64,000 nt of DNA from NCBI GenBank assembly GCA_017436845.1, contig JAFSCJ010000010.1, forward strand, positions 1-64,000, in the 5' to 3' direction. A program made the position numbers and the translations under genes. The stretch comes from Muribaculaceae bacterium (GTDB taxonomy: Bacteria; Bacteroidota; Bacteroidia; Bacteroidales; Muribaculaceae). How positions within the stretch are numbered: position 1 is the first letter of the stretch; every line of letters begins with the position of its first letter. Below, in pieces: positions 55,907-64,000 of this stretch. Under the pieces are notes generated by a model, which was not told the DNA's origin, made no database searches, and saw nothing but the letters and a program-made list of their open reading frames with translations.

Positions 55907-58756
55907 TCACTTTACATAATTGCTCTTCAAATATTCGTGTAACTTTTCAATCAACCTGGTTGGGGTTAACAAATCCTTAGGAGAACCACATACTATATGC
56001 GAGATATATTTGTCGCTATTCAATTCAGAAATAATATTTGCTTTTTGATTTCCTTTTCCTGAATGATGATATATCTGTCCAATTATAATAATATCATATT
56101 TAGTCTGTCCTTTTTGCAAAGATTTATAGATATTTGCGTTTCCCAATTTTGTATTATTGAAGAAATCCACATTCCAATCCATCGTTGACACTCCAATCTT
56201 GGAGAAATACGAATTCAGTTCATGTCTGATTTGTGATTGATCAGAAACTTCTCCTAAAACACAAATGTTGAATGGAGTATTAACAACTATCTTTTCAAAA
56301 GTTTGCGCTTGGGGCTTAGATACCTGTGAAAGGACATCTACATTTGTTTTATATTGTTCAATAATTGTTTTTGCCTCTTCTAATTCCAGTTCCAAAAGTT
56401 CTCTCTTAAATTTTTCATCGCCCAACTCAGAAATAGATTTTTCATATTCAGAAAATAATTCTTGGTATTCTTCTTCGACCTTGGTTAGTTTCTCTTCATT
56501 TTTAATTTTATCCTTGATTTGCAATTGCTGACTTTGTATGAATTTCATCAAGTTATGTTCGTATAGAGATTCAAAGTCGTCTAAATCCATATCGTTCAAC
56601 TTGTTAAAAAACTCATAATAGCAATTAGGGGAGAGAATATAGAAACGTACATTCTCTTCGTTCCTTACTTGTTCAAGATATTTCTTACCTGCTGTTAATT
56701 TATAATAATTCTCCGCTTTAAAATCTTTGTCATCTTTAATCTCGACTATTATCGTTTCTTTTTTCGTCTTCAGAATAAAATCTGGAAAAAAGCCATAATA
56801 ATAGCCATCTTCCTTTTGATAAGCAATACAAAAATATTTGCTTTCACTTTTACCGTTTTTATACCACCATTGTAAATAGTCATCAGAACTTTCCAATTGG
56901 CTAATGAATGTCTTTTCAGGAGTGGATAATTCGGATTTCCCATTTCTGTCTTTTTTAGCGATGAAGCATCCTGCATCTTCTTGCTTTAAAATAGATTTCG
57001 CACTTGGTCGAATTTCTTCACAATCCGAGAAAATATCTACAGAATTAGGAACTTCCCAACTGTCATTTCTCGTTATTTCGTCTTTCTTTGTTGGCAGATT
57101 TTTATATAGCTCTTTCGCATCTTCTATGACCTGCTTAAAATGAGAATTATTATTTTGGCTAAAACTCATTACAACCAATTGGATAATATCGTCATCTGAA
57201 ATAGAGAGTTCTCCTTTAAACCAACTACGGATAGCCGTTTTTAGAATGTTTTGAGATCGAGCTATTTCATATGGGTTTACCATTTTGCGAACAAAACCAT
57301 CATAAAGGCTTTGGATTTCTGCTTTACTTCTTGTAATTTGTTTTTTATCCCTAAATTGAACATCTTGTTCTCCACCTTTATCTAACTCATTTACAGTTGC
57401 TCCTAATAATATCGTCTTGGTTATCTGTTTAACATCACAATTAATTTTGTCTTTCAAGCCATAGTTTTGCGCCGCTTGGTTAAAAACTGTCTTAAAATCA
57501 CCAGATAGTCTTGTTAGTTCTCTCTTACGGCGGATATGCTCACTAAATAATTTCGGTCGAGAATTATAAATCTCATGGTCTATGGTTAACCGCTGTTGAC
57601 TTACATAATCTTTTGCCAAATCTTCAACTATAGTAAAATTATCTGATGCAGTATACACATATCCATAGTTTAACTCAGGCTTATCATCGTAGTGCACCTG
57701 CTCTGGCATACGCATAATTCTGCCTAATGTCTGAATGTTAAACTCGTATCTTTCATTATTCCATTCACGTTGTAGGAATAATATACTTGCTCTCGGGCAA
57801 TCCCATCCAAGTGCTATAGCTTCCTTAAATATGAGGACATCTACAGGACTATCATCTAATTCTATTTCTTCTTTGTTTCTATGATCATCCGAAAGCCATA
57901 ATGCAACTTTTCCATTTTGTATATTTAGTCCTTCCTTACTTAAAAACTCGATAATTTCATCTTCTGGGTTAATAACATCATTGGCTCTTTTGTTCGGAAT
58001 TTGAATAAGCATTAATGGATTGATGTTTTTACCAAGACTCTTATATGCTGTAGAAAGTTGAATGCGCTTTCGCAACGCCATTCTTAGAATATCCTCATTA
58101 CTTTTAATCGAAGAAGGTTTTTCGTCATTAATTCGCACCTCCTTTTTTATCATACCTTCGTCAATAACTTCTTTCAAAGGAATATCTATCAAAGTTCCAG
58201 AAGATTTTTTGGGTGTTGCAGTAATTTCAATAGTAAGTCTTGGATTAATAATGTCTATTAATTCTTTTGACTTGTCTGTACTAGCATTTCTATGGCTCTC
58301 ATCAATCAGTAATACAATTGTATTCCCAATATCTTTTGTGTTTTCTACAACTGATTGCAGATTCCAATTTTGTTCATTATCAACACGAAACAGAGAGTTT
58401 TCTTTATTAATACTCTCCCAATTAATAAACATTATCTGGTTTTGTTCAATCGTGTTGTTATTTAAGTCCGTGTTTGTTATACAATCTAATAGTTGCTCAT
58501 CTTCAAAATACCTGGATAAACTATTTAAACTTTGTTCATGCAAATTATTTACAGAAATCCATATGAAAGCGAAAGCTATTTCTGGATTTTCTTTCACTAA
58601 CTGTGTCAGAGCCTGCGAAACCATAAAAGTTTTTCCAGAACCTGTTGGAGCCTTAAACACAATTGTACCACTATCACGATATTTGTCTGTCAACAATTCT
58701 TTTGCTACATTAGCCAGTTTGCCAATATACTTTTTTTGATATTGTATTTCTTTCAT
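55907..58756 (-). CDS. Type III restriction enzyme Res subunit with extra C-terminal domain
   Basis: The 949-residue protein has the superfamily 2 helicase core: Walker A APTGSGKT at 36-43, DESH at 152-155, TATPK near 181 and the motif VI region QTLGRIMRMP at about 342-351. The PD-(D/E)xK nuclease has PD at 658-659 and Glu672-x-Lys674 (VEIKDDKD). A coiled coil (about 740-805) then leads to an extra domain at 825-949 with alternating strands and helices (NICVLGE, YDIIIIGQIYHHSGKGN). It cuts DNA together with Mod using ATP. Its start overlaps the mod stop (ATGA at 58753-58756). Confidence 0.9.
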   Translation of the reverse strand: MKEIQYQKKYIGKLANVAKELLTDKYRDSGTIVFKAPTGSGKTFMVSQALTQLVKENPEIAFAFIWISVNNLHEQSLNSLSRYFEDEQLLDCITNTDLNNNTIEQNQIMFINWESINKENSLFRVDNEQNWNLQSVVENTKDIGNTIVLLIDESHRNASTDKSKELIDIINPRLTIEITATPKKSSGTLIDIPLKEVIDEGMIKKEVRINDEKPSSIKSNEDILRMALRKRIQLSTAYKSLGKNINPLMLIQIPNKRANDVINPEDEIIEFLSKEGLNIQNGKVALWLSDDHRNKEEIELDDSPVDVLIFKEAIALGWDCPRASILFLQREWNNERYEFNIQTLGRIMRMPEQVHYDDKPELNYGYVYTASDNFTIVEDLAKDYVSQQRLTIDHEIYNSRPKLFSEHIRRKRELTRLSGDFKTVFNQAAQNYGLKDKINCDVKQITKTILLGATVNELDKGGEQDVQFRDKKQITRSKAEIQSLYDGFVRKMVNPYEIARSQNILKTAIRSWFKGELSISDDDIIQLVVMSFSQNNNSHFKQVIEDAKELYKNLPTKKDEITRNDSWEVPNSVDIFSDCEEIRPSAKSILKQEDAGCFIAKKDRNGKSELSTPEKTFISQLESSDDYLQWWYKNGKSESKYFCIAYQKEDGYYYGFFPDFILKTKKETIIVEIKDDKDFKAENYYKLTAGKKYLEQVRNEENVRFYILSPNCYYEFFNKLNDMDLDDFESLYEHNLMKFIQSQQLQIKDKIKNEEKLTKVEEEYQELFSEYEKSISELGDEKFKRELLELELEEAKTIIEQYKTNVDVLSQVSKPQAQTFEKIVVNTPFNICVLGEVSDQSQIRHELNSYFSKIGVSTMDWNVDFFNNTKLGNANIYKSLQKGQTKYDIIIIGQIYHHSGKGNQKANIISELNSDKYISHIVCGSPKDLLTPTRLIEKLHEYLKSNYVK

Positions 58757-60387
58757 TTTTTCTTCATCTTTGAAATTTTACGATATACGTTTATAATAGC
58801 CTCTGGTATTGGTTTTACTGAGAATTCCAAATCTAATTCTTCAAAATCTTCTGAGGCATAGGTATGGTCGTAACTAAAAACATATATGACAAACTCATTA
58901 TTAGATTTATGCTCGTTCAAATAGGCAATGCAATCACATATGCTATCCTCATCATATATGATAACCATTTGTTTCTTTGCATTTTTAAAAATAGAGAAAT
59001 CACAACGACAATCCCTATTTCTGACCAGTTCAAAACAATTCTCTGCAATACAAAGCATTTCCGTACAGCAATTAACCAATTTGCGTTTGTCATTGTCCGA
59101 GGTTATAACAGGGACAAATGTTTGTGTGTAGTATTTTAAGTTCGTAGGTATTCCCGAAACATCTGCATATCCTTCTGTCACTTTTTTAATTCTAGGATAT
59201 GTAACTTCTGTACAAATATTGTTTTCGTTATTAGTACATAATATAAACTTACGATTACCTCCATCTCTACGATTCATAGCAAGTACAGCATGTCCTGTTG
59301 TACCGCTACCAGCAAAAAAATCAAGAACAGTACTATCTTTAGAGCTAGCTAATTCAAGAATTTTAAGTAGAAAAGATACTGGTTTGGGATTATTAAATTT
59401 CTTCTCACCAAGAATTTTTTCTAATTCTTGTGTTCCATTAGTAGTTGTACCTACATCATCCCAGATTGATTTAGAAACCACTCCTTTCTTCTCAGCCTCA
59501 TAGTAAAATCTTTTTAATTGGGGCTTTGACTTTCCGGTTTTACCAAAAATGATTCTTCCATCGGCTAAAAACTTCTTGTATTCGTCCTCTGTGGTTCTCC
59601 AATGACGACCTTTTGGGGGAAGATATTTTTTTCCTGTATTAGGATTTTCAATAATATATGTTAGATTTTCTCTTATTTCTGGTGCATCAAAAGGATCCGC
59701 CGTCCATTCTCCTCTTGGATCATTATCTGGATTAGAAAATTTTTCTTTTGACCCTCGCAATCTATAATTCACCTTATTATGCTGTATAATATCTATATTT
59801 TTGGCGTATATCAATGTGTGATTATGATTTAAGGAGACTATGGTGTCATTGGAAACAGATTTTCTTGAATTCCAAATCAAATCAACTACATAGTTTTTTT
59901 CTGTAAAAATGCTATCGCATAATAACTTTAATTGAGCAAATTCATTCTCGTCTATAGAAATAAAGATTAGTCCATTATTTGATAACAAATTTTTAGCCAA
60001 TCTTAATCTCTTACTCATAAATGACAACCATTTAGAATGTCTAAATCGGTCAGCCTTATCAACATAAGAGTCATTATATCTAAAATCGTTATTTCCAGTA
60101 TTGTAAGGAGGGTCAATATAAATTAAATCAATACTTTTTTTATGTGTAAAACTAAGAGCATACAATGAATGGTAATTGTCTCCCTCTATAATAAGGTTAT
60201 AGGGTAAAGTTGAATCGCAGATAATTTCCTTAGTGCAATCTTCTTTGAGCAAAGGCAGTTCCGAGTCACATCGTTTTGCAACCTCTTCTTCTTTGTCTTC
60301 CCATACAAGTCCATATCTTTCTTTCTCCAATTTCAAGATTTTGTCAATAAGTTGTTCTCTTGAAAAAGCCTCATATTTATTATTCAT
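58753..60387 (-). CDS. Type III DNA-methyltransferase Mod subunit
   Basis: The 544-residue adenine methyltransferase has the beta-class order: DPPYNTGNNDF at 92-102 comes before the SAM-binding FFAGSGTTGHAV (about residue 355). Mod recognises the DNA site and methylates adenine on one strand for both protection and restriction. The target-recognition region is the middle part, about 125-330. The C-terminal part (about 420-544) is less conserved. No simple repeat that could cause phase variation is seen in its 5' end. Confidence 0.93.
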   Translation of the reverse strand: MNNKYEAFSREQLIDKILKLEKERYGLVWEDKEEEVAKRCDSELPLLKEDCTKEIICDSTLPYNLIIEGDNYHSLYALSFTHKKSIDLIYIDPPYNTGNNDFRYNDSYVDKADRFRHSKWLSFMSKRLRLAKNLLSNNGLIFISIDENEFAQLKLLCDSIFTEKNYVVDLIWNSRKSVSNDTIVSLNHNHTLIYAKNIDIIQHNKVNYRLRGSKEKFSNPDNDPRGEWTADPFDAPEIRENLTYIIENPNTGKKYLPPKGRHWRTTEDEYKKFLADGRIIFGKTGKSKPQLKRFYYEAEKKGVVSKSIWDDVGTTTNGTQELEKILGEKKFNNPKPVSFLLKILELASSKDSTVLDFFAGSGTTGHAVLAMNRRDGGNRKFILCTNNENNICTEVTYPRIKKVTEGYADVSGIPTNLKYYTQTFVPVITSDNDKRKLVNCCTEMLCIAENCFELVRNRDCRCDFSIFKNAKKQMVIIYDEDSICDCIAYLNEHKSNNEFVIYVFSYDHTYASEDFEELDLEFSVKPIPEAIINVYRKISKMKKK

Positions 60388-60403
60388 ATATATTGTACAT
60401 CCT

Positions 60404-60628
60404 TTAACTTATTAATGATACATTTTTATTATTTGGCAATAATATTAGCTGTTGTACATCAACCTCTAACAAGGTTGCAATCTTTACAAGTGTTGCTAAA
60501 TCGGGTTGTGCCACATTGGAGCACCATTTAGATACAGTTGACGGATTTTTTCCTAATTGCTCTGCCAACCATTTGCCTGTACGTTTCTTTTCTACAAGCA
60601 CTATTTTGAGACGATTTATATCCTCCAT
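60404..60628 (-). CDS. XRE-family HTH regulator of the restriction operon
   Basis: The 74-residue protein is almost only a helix-turn-helix: RTGKWLAEQLGKNPSTVSKW at about residues 16-35, followed by PDLATLVKIATLLEVDVQQL. The ATG at 60628 is preferred to an upstream in-frame TTG. It is the first gene of the operon, 16 bases before mod. A controller (C-protein-like) role, delaying Res until methylation is established, is likely but inferred. Confidence 0.85.
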   Translation of the reverse strand: MEDINRLKIVLVEKKRTGKWLAEQLGKNPSTVSKWCSNVAQPDLATLVKIATLLEVDVQQLILLPNNKNVSLIS

Positions 60629-60653
60629 TATAATCAATCTATTGAATTTAACG

Positions 60654-60661
60654 CAAAGGTA
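60654..60661 (-). promoter_or_regulatory. Promoter -7 element of the restriction operon
   Basis: TACCTTTG on the minus strand lies 26 bases upstream of the XRE gene. No other promoter is evident inside the operon, whose genes are separated by 16 bases or fewer. Confidence 0.6.
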
Positions 60662-60993
60662 TTTATTTTATCGGGAATAAAAGAATAATAGCCAAGAAAA
60701 TTTCTAACTTACTAATTCTTCCGACTTCGGAGGAAGATATTCGCGGAATGCGGCAAGGTTTTCGGGAGAAACCTGAAAGATTTTGAGTTACTCAAATATT
60801 CCTAACCATATTCCGAAGCACAAGTGTTTTGCGAGATAGGTAATGTTTAAAGTGAATCTAACAATAGCTGTACCAAAGTCACAGTTTTAATTCGTGTTTT
60901 CTATATGATTATGAAACATCAACATAGCCTGTGTTAAATCGCTAACAGACAACATCCTTTCTCCGTTTCGCACTCACTTTCGTTTCTTTGTTG
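60662..60993. other. Non-coding gap at the right edge of the defence operon
   Basis: No credible frame is seen. A short dyad (CCGACTTCGG, 60721-60730) is the only obvious secondary-structure element. No direct repeat matching the left edge (53273-53627) was found by eye. Confidence 0.5.
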
Positions 60994-61001
60994 TATCTTT
61001 G
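60994..61001 (+). promoter_or_regulatory. Promoter -7 element for surE
   Basis: TATCTTTG lies 23 bases before the surE ATG. Confidence 0.65.
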
Positions 61002-61024
61002 CATTAAACATTAGATAAAATAAT

Positions 61025-61792
61025 ATGTCAAAAGGATTGCGTCCATTAATATTGATTAGTAATGATGATGGGGTAAATGCTCGAGGATTGTATCACTTGA
61101 TAGATTGTGTCAAGGACTTGGGTGATGTCGTGGTTGTAGCGCCGGCAAGTCATTGTTCAGGACAATCATCGGCTATTACTGTCGATAAAATATTGCGTGT
61201 GAAGCAACATGAGGATTATTGTGGAGCTAAAATATATTCAGTTACGGGAACTCCTGTAGATTGTGTGAAGATGGCAATGCATAAAATTCTTGATCGTAAG
61301 CCCGATTTAATGCTCTCCGGCATAAATCATGGCTCAAATGCAGGTAATTCGATTATTTATTCAGGGACAATGGGGGCAGCGATGGAGGCTTGTATGATGG
61401 GTGTTACTTCAATCGGCTATTCTTTTTTGTCATACCTTGAAGATGCCGATTTTTCGCCATCAACCACTTATATTAAGAAAATTACTTCGCAAGTGCTTGC
61501 TAATGGTCTGCCCCAGGAAGTTTGCCTAAACGTCAATATCCCATCATCAGATATACAAGGGATTAAGGTTGCTCGTGCAGCACGTGGATATTGGACTGAA
61601 GAATATGCAGAATATTCTGATCCCATAGGCCGTCCATTTTATTTATTGACAGGACATTTCCACAATGAGGAGCCTGATTGTGATGAGACCGACATGTATT
61701 GGCTTGAACGTAAATATGTAACAGTTGTTCCTGCTCGCACTGATATGACAGCGCATGATGCGATGCCGTTGTTGACAGATGTATTGCAGTAG
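61025..61792 (+). CDS. surE: 5'/3'-nucleotidase SurE
   Basis: The 255-residue metal-dependent phosphatase removes phosphate from nucleoside monophosphates. The metal site is formed by Asp14 and Asp15 (LISNDDGVNARG), the Ser in SGQSSAIT and the Asn in LSGINHGSNAG. TGTPVDCVK is also characteristic. It is convergent with ruvC, with 10 bases between stops. Confidence 0.95.
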   Translation: MSKGLRPLILISNDDGVNARGLYHLIDCVKDLGDVVVVAPASHCSGQSSAITVDKILRVKQHEDYCGAKIYSVTGTPVDCVKMAMHKILDRKPDLMLSGINHGSNAGNSIIYSGTMGAAMEACMMGVTSIGYSFLSYLEDADFSPSTTYIKKITSQVLANGLPQEVCLNVNIPSSDIQGIKVARAARGYWTEEYAEYSDPIGRPFYLLTGHFHNEEPDCDETDMYWLERKYVTVVPARTDMTAHDAMPLLTDVLQ

Positions 61793-61802
61793 AGAATAGA
61801 AA

Positions 61803-62384
61803 TTATATTTTTACCTTATCGGGGTGTTTGGCTATGAATTCTTTCCATGAGCGACACCCTTTTTCTATTTGTGGACGTGATGATTCATAGAAATGGCACA
61901 ATGCAGCCCCAAGGGCATCGGTTGCATCAAGTTGAGGGAGTAGAGATTCTTGAGGAATGTTGAGGATGCGGCGCAACATCTCTTGTACTTGCTCTTTGCT
62001 TGCTGCTCCGTTTCCAGTTATTGCCATTTTTATTTTGCGTGGCTCATATTCACAAATGGGAACATCACGTTGAAGGGCTGCCGCCATTGCTACACCTTGA
62101 GCGCGTCCGAGTTTCAACATTGATTGCACGTTTTTGCCAAAGAACGGAGCTTCGATAGCCATCTCATCGGGGAGATACTGCTCAATGAGTCCTGTTACGC
62201 GTTGGAAAATGCGTGAAAGACGAAGATAGTGGCTGTCAAATTTGCTCAATTCGATTACCCCCATCGCAATCATCTCAAGTTTTTTGTTTTTAACACCGAG
62301 AACACCATATCCCATGACGTTAGTACCCGGGTCAATGCCGATGATGATGCGATCCCAATATTTTAAGTCTCTCTCTTCGCTCAT
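61803..62384 (-). CDS. ruvC: Holliday junction resolvase RuvC
   Basis: The 193-residue endonuclease cuts Holliday junctions with RuvAB. Catalytic acids are Asp18 ([14 protein letters not shown]), Glu in [13 protein letters not shown] and the Asp pair in [13 protein letters not shown]. The ATG at 62384 is chosen because it overlaps the preceding stop as ATGA (62381-62384). The longer frame reads antisense-like sequence. It ends with a short basic tail. Confidence 0.96.
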   Translation of the reverse strand: MSEERDLKYWDRIIIGIDPGTNVMGYGVLGVKNKKLEMIAMGVIELSKFDSHYLRLSRIFQRVTGLIEQYLPDEMAIEAPFFGKNVQSMLKLGRAQGVAMAAALQRDVPICEYEPRKIKMAITGNGAASKEQVQEMLRRILNIPQESLLPQLDATDALGAALCHFYESSRPQIEKGCRSWKEFIAKHPDKVKI

Positions 62385-62689
62385 CGATTGATGATTTCCA
62401 TGAATGTGGTGAAATGCAATACTTTTTCGCCCCACAATTTAAAAATATTGTTTTTCAGAATGGTAGCATCTTGGTCATGCCAATTGTTGGCGTCTTCATG
62501 AGAATGAGCGCGCATTTGCAAAGCATAGCTTGTCGCTTCGGGATCAGTTTCGATGAGGACACGCGAGAGCAAGGGCTCCGTAAAAATGCCTGATTTTTCA
62601 GCTGTTGGGATATAAGTTTCGTTCAACCATGCTATAAATGGCTGTTCAATGGATTTATGCACAAGAAATGTAGTGTTGAGTAGTATCAT
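62381..62689 (-). CDS. DUF4286 family protein
   Basis: The 102-residue protein has the DUF4286 look ([20 protein letters not shown], then [18 protein letters not shown]), a small ferredoxin-like or ABM-like fold of unknown function. Its stop overlaps the ruvC start, and its start overlaps the stop of the GYF gene by ATGA (62686-62689). The three are therefore translationally coupled. Confidence 0.8.
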   Translation of the reverse strand: MILLNTTFLVHKSIEQPFIAWLNETYIPTAEKSGIFTEPLLSRVLIETDPEATSYALQMRAHSHEDANNWHDQDATILKNNIFKLWGEKVLHFTTFMEIINR

Positions 62690-63201
62690 ACCGTTGCCAA
62701 TGCTTCAATGCCAATGATTAGGAAAACATATAGTATCCAGCCAATCACTTGTAATATACCTATAATGAATGAAACCAATACCCATGTGCGAGCTTGCTTT
62801 GCTTTTGCTTCGGTTTCGGCATAGTCTTTGCGACTCCATGCCGACTCGGCAAGTGCCGACATAATAATGGCAATAATACCAAATATCTGACAGCAAAACA
62901 CAGTACAAAGAATTGATTCGACCAACCATGTCTTTGGTTTTGGCATCATAGAAGGAGTTGCTTGTAGCGTTGGAGGAGTAGGGGGGACTTCTTGTTGGTT
63001 ATTAAATTTTTGCGCATTATATACCGGGGGTACTGCTGAATTGAATAAAGCAGAATTTACTTCGGCTATATTCTTAGCCGGAAGCCAATTACTCATTCCT
63101 TCACACCATAAAAGAGTGTCGGGGGTAATACCTTTTTGAGCGAGCTCATTAATTTCAAAAGGGCCTTGTGGTTGATTGTTAACAGCGATATAATATTTCA
63201 T
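62686..63201 (-). CDS. GYF-domain and CD225-like membrane protein
   Basis: The 171-residue protein begins with a GYF_2-type domain (YYIAVNNQPQGPFEINELAQ, then TLLWCEGMSNWLPA; residues 1-50). A Pro/Gln-rich linker and two membrane segments (about 92-117 and 143-168) follow, in the CD225/dispanin-like arrangement with conserved CCQIFGIIAII. Its function is unknown. It lies 4 bases after the glycosyltransferase gene. Confidence 0.85.
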   Translation of the reverse strand: MKYYIAVNNQPQGPFEINELAQKGITPDTLLWCEGMSNWLPAKNIAEVNSALFNSAVPPVYNAQKFNNQQEVPPTPPTLQATPSMMPKPKTWLVESILCTVFCCQIFGIIAIIMSALAESAWSRKDYAETEAKAKQARTWVLVSFIIGILQVIGWILYVFLIIGIEALATV

Positions 63202-63205
63202 AATC

Positions 63206-63961
63206 TTATTTATTATTTCGTTCTTTTAGTTGTTGTCGAATAAATCGAGGGACAAAACGAAGATGTCTCATTATCGTTGGAATTGTTCCATAATAATGGC
63301 ACATTATGTGGAAACGCTCTTTTAGTGACGCTTTGCGATTGGCAGTTGTCAATCCTTCGCTTAGATAGTCGATGATTGTTTCATTTATATATATGTTGTG
63401 GCGTGAGTGTTGAAGACAACGTATGCACCACTCGTAGTCGGCTGAAAAACGATATTTCAAATCATATTCTCCGGCAATGCGTCTTAATACGATAAATGCC
63501 TGATGACATACCACCATGCCGTTGGCAAAACTTTTAAGAGTCAATGTTTCCGGTGCTGTTAAATGTCGGTCTCCGATGTGTTGCCGTTGAGCATTGACAA
63601 GCTGAGTTTGTCCATACACTATGCCTGGGAAATCGTTGTCCATTATCGTGTCGGCAATCAGTTGTAACGTCTCGGGAGAGTGAAATGCATCTCCGGCATT
63701 AAGAAAAATGAGATATTCACCGGTTGCAACGTCCATCGCCTTGTTCATAGCATCGTATAGCCCTTTGTCGGGATTTGTAAATAGACGCATCTGCTCAATC
63801 TGCGCATTTTGGGCGATTTTTACGGTATCGTCCTTTGAAGCACCATCCATTATGATGTATTCAAACAATCGGCATGACTGCTCCTTTACGCTTTTTAGTG
63901 TTGGAGAGAGCGTAGATGCTGCATTGTAGGTAACAGTTATTATGCTGAATAGTGGATTCAT
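63206..63961 (-). CDS. Family 2 glycosyltransferase
   Basis: The 251-residue protein has a GT-A fold: FSIITVTYNAASTLSPTLKS at 5-24, the nucleotide-sugar region IIMDGASKDDTVKI, LYDAMNKAMDVATGEYLIFL and the NAGD motif in place of DxD. ADYEWCIRCLQ is the acceptor-site region. This WcaE-like group builds polysaccharide or O-antigen units. It has no membrane segment. It heads the minus-strand unit at the right edge. Confidence 0.93.
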   Translation of the reverse strand: MNPLFSIITVTYNAASTLSPTLKSVKEQSCRLFEYIIMDGASKDDTVKIAQNAQIEQMRLFTNPDKGLYDAMNKAMDVATGEYLIFLNAGDAFHSPETLQLIADTIMDNDFPGIVYGQTQLVNAQRQHIGDRHLTAPETLTLKSFANGMVVCHQAFIVLRRIAGEYDLKYRFSADYEWCIRCLQHSRHNIYINETIIDYLSEGLTTANRKASLKERFHIMCHYYGTIPTIMRHLRFVPRFIRQQLKERNNK

Positions 63962-64000
63962 CTATTGAACTTATATAAAATTGAGAAATACAAAGATAAA

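Overview
The window reads as a chromosomal stretch from a Gram-negative member of the order Bacteroidales (Bacteroidota), AT-rich by eye. The evidence is consistent: most transcription units start behind a TAnnTTTG box, the -7 element of the Bacteroidetes primary sigma factor; there are Kdo transferase (LPS), TonB-dependent-receptor-type barrel and lipoprotein genes; and the gene families (DUF3316-like, DUF3108, DUF2027-Smr, EFR1 ferredoxin, TPR-HTH regulator, CotH-like, Bacteroidetes-type arginine operon) are those of gut Bacteroidales. A Muribaculaceae-like or related organism is plausible, but the species cannot be read from the sequence.

Layout. 1-1.1 kb: 5' part of a secreted, repeat-rich surface protein running off the left edge. 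1.3-4.4 kb: minus-strand glyS-lemA-FKBP lipoprotein operon. 4.5-9.2 kb: plus-strand parC, DUF3316-like and S41 peptidase lipoprotein. 9.2-12.8 kb: minus-strand tdk, YhcH-family, DUF3108 and 5'-nucleotidase operon. 13-15.8 kb: gltX and waaA. 15.9-19.5 kb: arginine operon argR-GNAT-argG-pspC-argC with an operator-like site in front. 19.6-31.8 kb: minus-strand genes for YchF, a CotH-like secreted protein, class II aldolase, a formate/nitrite transporter, hpf, xerC, rpsU, a 1099-residue secreted C39-like peptidase, and an operon of aminopeptidase P and gamma-carbonic anhydrase.

32-45 kb is the conserved translation/transcription core: four tRNAs, tuf, tRNA-Trp, secE, nusG, rplK, rplA, rplJ, rplL, a strong terminator-attenuator, rpoB and rpoC. 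45-46.8 kb holds a small secreted protein and a decayed phosphodiester glycosidase gene. 46.8-51 kb has queA, a DUF2027-Smr protein, an EFR1 ferredoxin and a TPR-HTH regulator. 51.1-53.3 kb is an outer-membrane barrel gene broken by one in-frame amber codon.

53.6-60.6 kb is the main accessory element: a compact five-gene minus-strand operon (XRE regulator, type III Mod, type III Res with an extra C-terminal domain, small membrane-anchored protein, AlbA_2/HATPase protein). It is inserted between the broken barrel gene and surE and is the best candidate for an incompletely described defence system. 61-64 kb returns to housekeeping genes: surE, then minus-strand GT2 glycosyltransferase, GYF-domain membrane protein, DUF4286-like protein and ruvC, the last three coupled by ATGA overlaps. 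No insertion sequence, CRISPR array, rRNA or replication origin was seen.
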